Source: a virus
Virus record (IMG/VR): IMGVR_UViG_3300019776_000571
Coordinates: 1 to 56,901 of that record
Direction: 5' to 3' (one strand)
DNA: 56,901 nt
Both the position numbers and the translations under genes were made by a program. Positions 42,965-51,381 of the stretch are shown here, piece after piece (the stretch's first letter is position 1; the number at the start of each line of letters is the position of its first letter). A model generated the notes under the pieces. The model had not been told where the DNA came from. It saw only the letters and a list, made by a program, of their open reading frames with translations, and ran no database searches.

Positions 42965-42989
42965 TTGTCACAAATTTTTACTATATTTG
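42959..42989 (+). promoter_or_regulatory. Bacteroidota-type promoter for primase/recombination genes
   Basis: TTG (42959-42961), 20 bases, TATATTTG (42982-42989). A second TTG at 42965-42967 would leave only 14 bases. RNA would start near 42996, about 26 bases before ATG 43022. An 8-bp inverted repeat (42968-42975 and 42985-42992) covers the spacer and -7 element and could be an operator. Confidence 0.65.
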
Positions 42990-42992
42990 TGA
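42968..42992. repeat. Inverted repeat over the primase promoter
   Basis: TCACAAAT (42968-42975) and ATTTGTGA (42985-42992) are perfect reverse complements, 9 bases apart. The right arm contains the TTTG of the -7 box. It could serve as an operator or as a weak hairpin ending the endonuclease message. The T run that would support a terminator is absent. Confidence 0.55.
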
Positions 42993-43021
42993 TATAAACT
43001 ATTATACAAAAAAGTGTTGTT

Positions 43022-43978
43022 ATGATAAATTATGATTTACTTAATTTGTTAGAAAAAGTTCTTGGTAAGGGACGAAAAACTTCTGGCAATAACTACTCTT
43101 TTTTCTCTCCGTTCATTTCCCATTACAAACCAAAATTAGAAATAGATTTAAGTGCATCTAACGATGGACAAAATGTATGGCATTGTTGGGTGAGTAACGC
43201 TAAGGGTAGAAATATATCCTCACTATTCAAAAAATTAAAAGTCGATAGGTCTTACTATGCTGATTTGGATAAAATCATAAAGACCAGAAAACTTTATGTT
43301 TCTGATCAAAAAGAAACAAAAGAAATTCAATTAAGTCTTCCATCGGAAACTATTCGTTTGTATGAATACGGTAAAATAAAAGACATACAAACTAAAATGC
43401 AGTTAAAACAAGCAATAGATTATTTGAAAAAGCGAGGAATCAGTAGAACCGATATGATTAGGTATGATATTGGCTATTGCCCAAATGGTGCTTACTCAGG
43501 TAGAATAATTGTTCCATCGTACGATGATAATTTCAATTTGAATTTTTTTGTTTCTCGTTCTATTTTTGATGAGGATACATTAAAATATAAAAATCCAAAA
43601 TGGAGTAAAGATGTTATTGGTTTTGATTCATTTATTAATTGGAATGAACCTATAACTTTAGTTGAAGGTGTGTTTGATGCAATTAGTGCTAGGTATAACA
43701 CTATACCACTTTTTGGCAAACTAATGTCAAACTTATTAAAAGAAAAAATATTACTACGTAAACCACCGAAAGTAATTGTTGCTTTAGATAACGATGCAAG
43801 AAAAGATGCATTGAATATTTCAAGTTATTTGGTTAGAAATGGAATAAATGTTTCCATTGTAAATTTAGAACAAAAAGATGTAAACGAGGTTGGATTCAAA
43901 GAATTTACTTTAATCAAAAGTAAAAGTAAGAATACCGATACATATGATATTATTAAACAAAGGATTTTGAATGCTTAA
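43022..43978 (+). CDS. DNA primase, DnaG/gp61-type
   Basis: A 318-residue protein. The TOPRIM core is visible: 'ITLVEGVFDAISA' with the conserved Glu near 213, and 'KVIVALDNDARKDAL' with the D-x-D near 254-256. 'AIDYLKKRGISRTDMIRYDIGYCPNG' is the typical linker between zinc domain and TOPRIM. The N-terminal zinc-ribbon place (about 22-65, 'FFSPFISHYKP...VWHCWVSNAKGRN') holds only one Cys, so the metal site appears lost. It makes RNA primers for lagging-strand synthesis and should act with a replicative helicase not in the window. Overlaps the next gene by 8 bases. Confidence 0.85.
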   Translation: MINYDLLNLLEKVLGKGRKTSGNNYSFFSPFISHYKPKLEIDLSASNDGQNVWHCWVSNAKGRNISSLFKKLKVDRSYYADLDKIIKTRKLYVSDQKETKEIQLSLPSETIRLYEYGKIKDIQTKMQLKQAIDYLKKRGISRTDMIRYDIGYCPNGAYSGRIIVPSYDDNFNLNFFVSRSIFDEDTLKYKNPKWSKDVIGFDSFINWNEPITLVEGVFDAISARYNTIPLFGKLMSNLLKEKILLRKPPKVIVALDNDARKDALNISSYLVRNGINVSIVNLEQKDVNEVGFKEFTLIKSKSKNTDTYDIIKQRILNA

Positions 43979-46900
43979 CGTACACAGAATTATACACATT
44001 GCAGACATACATATTAGAAATTATAAACGCCATGAAGAATACCAAATAGTATTTAATAGATTATATGATTATTGCCGTGAAACTGTTTCTAAACATAAAA
44101 ACACTTTAATTTATGTTGCAGGTGATATTGTTCATGCAAAGACAGATATGAGTCCAGAGTTAGTAGAAATGACAAGACAGTTTTTATTAAACTTATCTGA
44201 AATAGCAACTACTATTTTTATAGCAGGAAACCACGATTGTAACTTGAATAATAAAGACCGTTTAGATTCTTTAACTCCAATTTTCAATACATTTAACAGC
44301 TACTCTAACTTACATTATTTGAAAGATACGGGTGTTTATCCGTTCGGCAATGTAAACTTCGTTGTTAATTCAGTATTCGATGATACTAAAAATTTTATTA
44401 AAGCATCTGACGTTGAAGATGACGGTAGAAAGAAAATAGTTCTTTATCATGGTGCTATTAATGCAGCAGAAACTGATACAGGTATGAAGTTGCATAATAC
44501 CGATGTTACTCTTGATTTATTTGAAGGGTTTGACTATGGATTTTTTGGAGATATTCACAGATTTCAATACTTAGATAAAGATAAAAGATTTGCGTATCCA
44601 GGTTCGCTTATACAACAAAACTTTGGGGAAGACTTAAAGCACGGTGTAATTGAATGGAATATACCGAAGGGAACATCGAAGTTTGTAGAAATTAAAAATG
44701 ATTTTGCTTACCACACAATTGAGGTTGAAAATGGAAAAATTAAAAACTTACCAGATGAATTTTCAAAAAATAATTACATACGTTTACGTTCGATTAATAC
44801 AGATAATTCAGACATTCATAAAGTCATTACCGAGTTAAAATCATTAGCAAATGTTCTTGATGTTAAAGTACAACGAGTTGGTAATTCATCAGAAGCAGGA
44901 AATACTTCTCAAAATAAATTAGGTGATATTAGAGATATTTCTTATCAGAACACGTTAATTTCTAATTACATTAAAAATAATAAGTTACCAGCTGATACTG
45001 CATTGTTAGAACGTATTTATGAAATAAACAGAAACGTAAACAAGCAAGTTGATGATAGTGATGTTGTTAGGAATTTAATTTGGACTCCAAACTATTTTAA
45101 GTTTGATAATATGTTTTCATACGGTGAAGGTAATATTGTAAACTTTGATTCTATGAATGGGATTTATGGTTTATTTGCACCGAATGCAAGTGGAAAATCT
45201 TCCGTTTTGGATGCTCTTATGTATTGTATTTTTGATAAATGTTCAAGAACATATAGAGCAATTCAGGTAATGAATAATAAAAAAGATAATTTCAGATGTA
45301 AACTTAGTTTTAATATTGGTGAACGGAATTACTTCATTGAAAGGGTTGCAACTAAGGACAAGAAGGGTGCTGTTAAGGTTGTAGTTAACTTTTGGTACTT
45401 AGATGGAGAGAACAAAGTTTCACTCAATGGCGAGGACAGAGACGATACAAATCGTATAATTAGAAAGTATTTGGGGACATACGATGACTTTATTTTAACA
45501 GCAATGTCTGTTCAGGGTAACAACACTAATTTTGTTGATAAAGCGCAACGTGAACGTAAAGATTTACTTGCTCAGTTTTTAGATTTAGAATTGTTTGAAG
45601 AATTACATACAATAGCAAATGATGATTCTAAGGGTGTGAGTACACTCATTAAAGAATTTAGTAAACAAGATTATTCAACTAAGATATTAAATGCGGAAGC
45701 AAAACGAGATGAAGCAAACACAATTTTATTTAATTTGAATTCAGAAAAATCTGAAATTGAAGATAAAATAGAAGGACTGAACACTACAATTAGAGACAAT
45801 GAAAATAAATTAATAAAAGTAGATTCTAATTTATCCCCTAATTCTTTACAAACGCTGTTAGAAAAAGAAATTTCAATTGATAGAAAAATAGATGAAACCA
45901 TTCGCGGTATGAAATCATTAGAATATGAATTGAAAGGAGCGAATGAAAGTCTTGAACGATACACAAGAATTCTTACTGAATTTGACAAAGAAGATTTATT
46001 AGAACGTAGAAAGATGGTTGACGAAATTAGATTAAAAATTTCTAAAAGTGAATCTGATTTGAGAAACATAAAACTTCAGATTCAACATTGTGAAGATAAA
46101 GTAGATAATTTGAAGAGCCATCAGTATGACCCAAAATGTAAATTCTGTGTTGGTAATGTGTTTGTTCAAGATGCAAAGAAAGCAGAATCAAATTTAGTTG
46201 GATTAAATAACGATAAAGATGCTTTGACTAATGAAATTGAATTACTCGAAAAAGAATTCAAGAAAAACTCCAATGTTTATGCGGAACTGGACAGATTACA
46301 GAAGTCAGAAAATGATCAACATTTTCATCAAAAAACGGTATTTAATTTAGAAAAAAATATTTATAGTAATAAAGAAACATTGAAAGGATTTGAAGAAGAT
46401 TTGGTAAATGTTCAAAATAGAATATTAAAATATAAAGAAAACGAAGAATCTATTAAAACAAATTCTTTACTGATGGAAATAATAGAAGATTCTAAGAATT
46501 CTAAATCAATGTTTACTAAAGAGTTAAAGCAAATTGAAGGAAAGATTATAGATTATAGTGGTGATATTAAAGTACAAGAAAGAATTATAAACGATTGTAA
46601 TGAATCGATTCAGAAATTAAAAGAACTTGAAACAGAATATCTCGCTTATGATTATTATTTGAAATGTGTAAATAGAAATGGTATTCCGTACGCACTCATA
46701 GGTGACGCTTTACCGAAGATACAAGCGGAAACAAATAATATTTTATCTCAAATCGTTGATTTTCAAGTGCTTTTTGAGACAGATGGTAAGAGTATTAATA
46801 CTTATATAGTGTATGATGATGAGAACTTCTGGCCACTTGAATTAACTAGTGGAATGGAAAAATTCATTTCATCGATAGCTATTAGAGCAGCACTTATAAA

Positions 46901-47117
46901 TGTCTGTTCTTTACCAAGACCAAACTTTATAGCGATTGATGAAGGTTTGGGAACATTGGATTCTGGAGTTTTAACGAGCTTCTCTATGTTTTTAGAGTAT
47001 CTCAAAACTCAGTTTGATTTTGTTATCTTAATATCTCATATCGATGTTGTTAGGGATATGGTTGATAGTCAGATAGAAATTAAGAAAGAGAATGGATTTT
47101 CAAAAATAGAAGGATAA
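43971..47117 (+). CDS. Fused gp47-gp46 (Mre11-Rad50/SbcDC-like) recombination nuclease
   Basis: A 1048-residue protein. Residues 1-340 are an Mre11/SbcD-type phosphoesterase: 'HIADIHIRN' (D12, H14), 'VAGDIVHAK' near 50, 'IAGNHDC' near 86, 'FGDIHRFQ' near 193 and 'YPGSLIQQNFGE'. Residues 350-1048 are a Rad50/SbcC-type ATPase: Walker A 'FAPNASGKSS' near 402, a long coiled coil with a zinc-hook 'CKFC' near 723, the signature 'LTSGMEKFISS' near 958, and Walker B 'FIAIDEGLGTLDS' near 988. T4 encodes these as separate gp47 (339) and gp46 (560). The fused enzyme resects DNA ends for recombination-dependent replication. It is transcribed with the primase. Confidence 0.92.
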   Translation: MLNVHRIIHIADIHIRNYKRHEEYQIVFNRLYDYCRETVSKHKNTLIYVAGDIVHAKTDMSPELVEMTRQFLLNLSEIATTIFIAGNHDCNLNNKDRLDSLTPIFNTFNSYSNLHYLKDTGVYPFGNVNFVVNSVFDDTKNFIKASDVEDDGRKKIVLYHGAINAAETDTGMKLHNTDVTLDLFEGFDYGFFGDIHRFQYLDKDKRFAYPGSLIQQNFGEDLKHGVIEWNIPKGTSKFVEIKNDFAYHTIEVENGKIKNLPDEFSKNNYIRLRSINTDNSDIHKVITELKSLANVLDVKVQRVGNSSEAGNTSQNKLGDIRDISYQNTLISNYIKNNKLPADTALLERIYEINRNVNKQVDDSDVVRNLIWTPNYFKFDNMFSYGEGNIVNFDSMNGIYGLFAPNASGKSSVLDALMYCIFDKCSRTYRAIQVMNNKKDNFRCKLSFNIGERNYFIERVATKDKKGAVKVVVNFWYLDGENKVSLNGEDRDDTNRIIRKYLGTYDDFILTAMSVQGNNTNFVDKAQRERKDLLAQFLDLELFEELHTIANDDSKGVSTLIKEFSKQDYSTKILNAEAKRDEANTILFNLNSEKSEIEDKIEGLNTTIRDNENKLIKVDSNLSPNSLQTLLEKEISIDRKIDETIRGMKSLEYELKGANESLERYTRILTEFDKEDLLERRKMVDEIRLKISKSESDLRNIKLQIQHCEDKVDNLKSHQYDPKCKFCVGNVFVQDAKKAESNLVGLNNDKDALTNEIELLEKEFKKNSNVYAELDRLQKSENDQHFHQKTVFNLEKNIYSNKETLKGFEEDLVNVQNRILKYKENEESIKTNSLLMEIIEDSKNSKSMFTKELKQIEGKIIDYSGDIKVQERIINDCNESIQKLKELETEYLAYDYYLKCVNRNGIPYALIGDALPKIQAETNNILSQIVDFQVLFETDGKSINTYIVYDDENFWPLELTSGMEKFISSIAIRAALINVCSLPRPNFIAIDEGLGTLDSGVLTSFSMFLEYLKTQFDFVILISHIDVVRDMVDSQIEIKKENGFSKIEG

Positions 47118-47135
47118 AAACGTGGTTGAACTGAA

Positions 47136-50100
47136 ATGATTGAAAAGAAAAAATTTAAGCGTGATTATATAAATGTAGCAACGAAATATTCTGAGATAAA
47201 TAACAGTTCTCCTAATATTTTGAATGTTACTTTCATGCCAGAATCATTTTCGGCAGGTAAAAATCTTTTTAGATTTAAACCAAACCCAATGTTCATTTCA
47301 CATGAGTTTCCAATTAACATAGAAGTTTTGGACTCAAACGGTAACCCTATCTATCATGAGGTTTTACGAAAAAAAGAAAAAGATAAATCGATTAACGTTG
47401 CTGTATATGTATACGATTCAGTACCTATCGGTGCATGTAGTATAACCATACTTTGTACTGTTTATAGGGATTTGAATGGTATTTTATTACCAAGAACCGA
47501 TGTTAAAAAATACAATTACAAATATACCCACTCACTAAATGCTGATAAAAGTAAATTAAATGATAGTGAAATTGTTTATAAGCAAGAGCCAATTGTACAG
47601 GTATCTGAAAAGAAGATTTCAATAGTTGAAGAAAAATTTGATGCTCAAAAACAAAGTGGTTCTATTGGGTTTGCAACTTATTCATTTAAGGATAGCTTAC
47701 CAGTACTTACAAATTTCAGTAATAATTTCAAAAAAGAATTTGAAGGTGGAAAGATATTCTTTCCCACACTTTCTTCTACTAGATTTCCAAGTGCACAAAC
47801 TTCATCGTTTGAATACTCATCGAGTATTGCATACGTAAATAGTCCTAATCAACTAACATTAAAAGATCCAGTTTACTTTCGTGGTACAGATGGTACGTAT
47901 AGACCTGTTTCATTCGCTGAAAATCAGGAATATAATATTATATATAATAATTCTTCTGATTCAAGAACCGTAACTCAGAATGTAAAATCATACGCACAAT
48001 TGGATATAAAAAATCTTGAACCAGAAGTTGGACAAATTTCTCGTATAAAAGTTTTTACAAGAAGTGCAAATAAACCAAATCAAGCATATCAGTTAGTATA
48101 TGACGGAAATGTTAATCAAAAAAATTGGATGGTTGATACTAGTTCAAATTTAGTTGAAAATCCAATCGGTATATTTTCAAAAAATGTTGATATAGAAATT
48201 GCAGGAAATGCAACACCATCTTCAATAAACGCTTACAGTTATTGGAATCCTGTTCAGATTAATGGTGCACCACTTGCTTTAATTAGTTCAGCATCATATT
48301 TTTATACACCATCTGGTTCTAATTCATCTTCATACTCAACATTTGATTATACGGAAGAATCTATATCAATAGTTCCTACCGCAATAATGTCTGGTTCTCA
48401 AGAAATTATCATAGAACAGACTGGATCAGCAGCAACTAAATTTTATAAAGACACGGTTTATAGTATCGTGTTTGACTATTATAACACTCCCAATAAATTA
48501 GATACACGTGAGCAGAAAATAGCAGTTTATATGAGTGGTAGTGCATTCAGTAATAATACCGAATACGGTAGGTATTTGGGTAAAGTTCCAATTTATACTG
48601 GTGCGGAATCTCGTAAAAAAGATTTTAAATTGAGAATACCAGTTGATAGAGACGGTGATGGTATTGTTAGATTTATGATCAGAGATGGTGCTAAAATTTC
48701 TAATATTCGTGTAGTTGATGATTCTAATTATGGATTTACTCCAAATAGAACACGTATTTATGTTCCAATAGATCAAGCACATAGAAATGAATATTTAGAT
48801 TTCAAGATTCAATATTTTAACGATACATCTAGAGAATCACAGGTATCTTCTTCAATAGAAGGTGTTTACTTTACAGGTGGGAATCAATACATTTATGGTA
48901 ATGATAATATAATAACTGGTTCTACTTTCCTTTCATCATATACTGCAAGTGGTATTCAATTATTTAGTAATATATCTGGTTCTAAATCTGGCTCTGCAAT
49001 ACAAACATATGGATATAACGGCATAGAATATGTACTTTCTAATTCACCAACTTCTTATAATTACGGTTGGAGTTTGACACAAGGAAATCCTTATGCTAGT
49101 TCTAGCTATTCACAAGCAACAGTTCAAATGATAAATCAAAGTGGTTCTTCTTTTGAATTCCGTTCTAATCCAGACACTTTTAATTTTAATGCAGTTGGTA
49201 GTAATTCTACTGTTTTAATTGGTAATAGTGGTTCTGTAAGTAGTTCTTACTTAAAATGGGATGGTACTAATTTAGCTATCTATGTTAATGGTTCTTTACT
49301 ATCGCCAACAAGTGGTTCAGGTGGTTTTTCTACAACCGCTTCTTACGCAGCAACTGCTTCTTATCTCCTAAACGGTGGCGCAAATATAAAGGCGGATATA
49401 GTTGATGGTGCTTCATTCACAGGTTCACCACGTACTTCTACTGTTACATTTCCTTCTCCATATGAGGATAATTTTTATTCTGTGAGTATATCAGCGGAAT
49501 CCGCACGTGCATGGACAATTGAATCAAAAACATTATCTGGTTTCACTATAAACTCAAACGCTTCCGATGTAGTTAGTGGTGATGTGTATTGGATGACTAT
49601 GCCAAAATCTTCATCGTTTATAGCAACAAGAGATATTGTGACTTCTGCTTCTTATGCAGCAACTGCATCGAGTGTAATAGGTTTTTCAAGTAGTTCATTT
49701 GCTAATATATCGAGTTCATTTGTTAACATATCAAGTTCTTACAGTCCTCTATCAAGTTCATTTATATTAGTATCAAGCTCATTTAGTTTAGTATCAAGTT
49801 CTTATAGTCCACTATCAAGCTCATTTGTTAATATATCAAGTTCTTATAGTCCTCTATCAAGTTCATTTAGTTTAGTATCAAGTTCTTATAGTCCACTATC
49901 AAGTTCATTTACTACTCTATCAAGTTCTTACAGTCCTCTATCAAGTTCTTACAGTCCTCTATCAAGTTCATTTAGTTTAGTATCGAGTTCATATAGTCCA
50001 CTATCAAGTTCATTTGTTAATATATCGAGTTCATTTAGTTTAGTATCAAGTTCTTATAGTCCTCTATCAAGTTCATTTACTACTCTATCAAGTTCTTATA

Positions 50101-51350
50101 GTCCTCTATCAAGTTCATTTACTACTCTATCAAGTTCATTTACTACTCTATCAAGTTCTTATAGTCCTCTATCAAGTTCATTTAGTTTGGTATCAAGTTC
50201 TTACAGTCCACTATCAAGTTCATTTAGTTTGGTATCAAGTTCTTATAGTCCACTATCGAGTTCATTTAGTTTAGTATCTAGTTCATTTAGTTTAATATCG
50301 AGTTCATTTAGAACTGGTTCATTTACTGGTTCATTACAAGGAAGTTCTTCATATTCGGCAACTTCTTCATATGTAAATACTCTTACTCAAAATGTTAATA
50401 TAGTTCCACCATCAACGGCAACAAATACTGCAATATATGTATCTGGCTCAAACACAGTCGGTGGTTCTACTTACATTGATTTCTTGCGAGTTTCTAATTC
50501 CACAAGTCCAGTTGTTAATCCAAATAAAACATTTAGATTAGATAATACAGGAACATTTCAAATAATAGATAGTGCATACCTAAATAATATATGGTCACTT
50601 ACCGATGCAGGAATTGTTCAAATACCAAGTGCTGCCGGTAAAACAACACAATTAAAGGCAACTGGCAGTGTAATAAGTTTTAATAACGGTGGTGGACAGA
50701 TATTCGATGACGGAAATTTTCACATACACAGTTTAAATCCAGACGGAACACTTTGGATGAATGCATCTGGTTCTGGTAAATTGATAATAAATGCGCAAAC
50801 TGGTGCAACGGGTGGTGTTTTAATTGGAACAACAACACAAGCTGGTTATGTAACTATAAACGGTAGTGTGAATGCAACTTATTCATACGCATATTTATCA
50901 TCAGCCGTCCCTTCACCATATACGGGAACATCTTCTGGAACAAATCCATATTCATTAACTGCAAATTCTCGTATTCAAGCATCTGAATTTAATGCAACTT
51001 CAGATGAAAGACTTAAAAATATAATCGGTAAAATTAAATTAGCAGATGCAATTAGGTTCATTAAAGGGGTCGATTCGATTCAATTTACATGGAAAGATGA
51101 AATAGATAAGGGAATAAAAACAGGCTATTCGGCACAACAACTTGTAAAAACTGGATTTGAACATTTGGTGGGTGGTGTTCCAAAACCTGGCTTAGAAGAA
51201 TCGGTTGATTCTGATGGATTTATTTCACCGAAAGATACTCAACTTGTAGTTAACAACGATCAAATAACACCGTATCATAGTTTATTAATAAAACATCTTT
51301 TGGAAAGAATAGAAGAATTAGAAAAAAGGTTATTAGTTTCAAACAATTGA
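47136..51350 (+). CDS. Long tail fibre with heptad repeats and S74 autochaperone
   Basis: A 1404-residue protein. Residues 1-700 form the head-proximal part (beta-rich, 'GKNLFRFKPNPMFISHEFPI'). Residues 765-828 are a beta-sandwich ('PYEDNFYSVSISAESARAW'). Residues 852-1061 are 30 tandem seven-residue units. The C-terminus is an S74 peptidase/intramolecular chaperone domain: 'TSDERLKNIIGKIKLADAIRF' with the conserved Ser1289, and 'KTGYSAQQL'. In this family the chaperone folds a trimer and cleaves itself off. The fibre should bind the host surface. The ATG at 47136 is 18 bases after the nuclease stop. Confidence 0.85.
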   Translation: MIEKKKFKRDYINVATKYSEINNSSPNILNVTFMPESFSAGKNLFRFKPNPMFISHEFPINIEVLDSNGNPIYHEVLRKKEKDKSINVAVYVYDSVPIGACSITILCTVYRDLNGILLPRTDVKKYNYKYTHSLNADKSKLNDSEIVYKQEPIVQVSEKKISIVEEKFDAQKQSGSIGFATYSFKDSLPVLTNFSNNFKKEFEGGKIFFPTLSSTRFPSAQTSSFEYSSSIAYVNSPNQLTLKDPVYFRGTDGTYRPVSFAENQEYNIIYNNSSDSRTVTQNVKSYAQLDIKNLEPEVGQISRIKVFTRSANKPNQAYQLVYDGNVNQKNWMVDTSSNLVENPIGIFSKNVDIEIAGNATPSSINAYSYWNPVQINGAPLALISSASYFYTPSGSNSSSYSTFDYTEESISIVPTAIMSGSQEIIIEQTGSAATKFYKDTVYSIVFDYYNTPNKLDTREQKIAVYMSGSAFSNNTEYGRYLGKVPIYTGAESRKKDFKLRIPVDRDGDGIVRFMIRDGAKISNIRVVDDSNYGFTPNRTRIYVPIDQAHRNEYLDFKIQYFNDTSRESQVSSSIEGVYFTGGNQYIYGNDNIITGSTFLSSYTASGIQLFSNISGSKSGSAIQTYGYNGIEYVLSNSPTSYNYGWSLTQGNPYASSSYSQATVQMINQSGSSFEFRSNPDTFNFNAVGSNSTVLIGNSGSVSSSYLKWDGTNLAIYVNGSLLSPTSGSGGFSTTASYAATASYLLNGGANIKADIVDGASFTGSPRTSTVTFPSPYEDNFYSVSISAESARAWTIESKTLSGFTINSNASDVVSGDVYWMTMPKSSSFIATRDIVTSASYAATASSVIGFSSSSFANISSSFVNISSSYSPLSSSFILVSSSFSLVSSSYSPLSSSFVNISSSYSPLSSSFSLVSSSYSPLSSSFTTLSSSYSPLSSSYSPLSSSFSLVSSSYSPLSSSFVNISSSFSLVSSSYSPLSSSFTTLSSSYSPLSSSFTTLSSSFTTLSSSYSPLSSSFSLVSSSYSPLSSSFSLVSSSYSPLSSSFSLVSSSFSLISSSFRTGSFTGSLQGSSSYSATSSYVNTLTQNVNIVPPSTATNTAIYVSGSNTVGGSTYIDFLRVSNSTSPVVNPNKTFRLDNTGTFQIIDSAYLNNIWSLTDAGIVQIPSAAGKTTQLKATGSVISFNNGGGQIFDDGNFHIHSLNPDGTLWMNASGSGKLIINAQTGATGGVLIGTTTQAGYVTINGSVNATYSYAYLSSAVPSPYTGTSSGTNPYSLTANSRIQASEFNATSDERLKNIIGKIKLADAIRFIKGVDSIQFTWKDEIDKGIKTGYSAQQLVKTGFEHLVGGVPKPGLEESVDSDGFISPKDTQLVVNNDQITPYHSLLIKHLLERIEELEKRLLVSNN
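49689..50318 (+). repeat. 30 tandem 21-bp units (seven-residue repeat) in the long fibre
   Basis: Thirty consecutive units of exactly 21 bases encode SSSYSPL, SSSFSLV, SSSFTTL, SSSFVNI and close variants in a mixed order. DNA identity between units is high (for example TCAAGTTCTTATAGTCC), so copy number can change by slippage or recombination. Confidence 0.9.
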
Positions 51351-51358
51351 TATTTATA
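51351..51358 (+). promoter_or_regulatory. Presumed late promoter TATTTATA
   Basis: TATTTATA directly follows the stop codon of the long fibre gene and lies 24 bases before the TTG start at 51382. Confidence 0.55.
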
Positions 51359-51381
51359 TTGGAATTAATGAGAGAAAATAA

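Noticed and set aside
49689-50318. A CRISPR-like array or other spaced repeat
   Set aside because: The 21-base units are contiguous, in frame and without unique spacers, and encode heptads.
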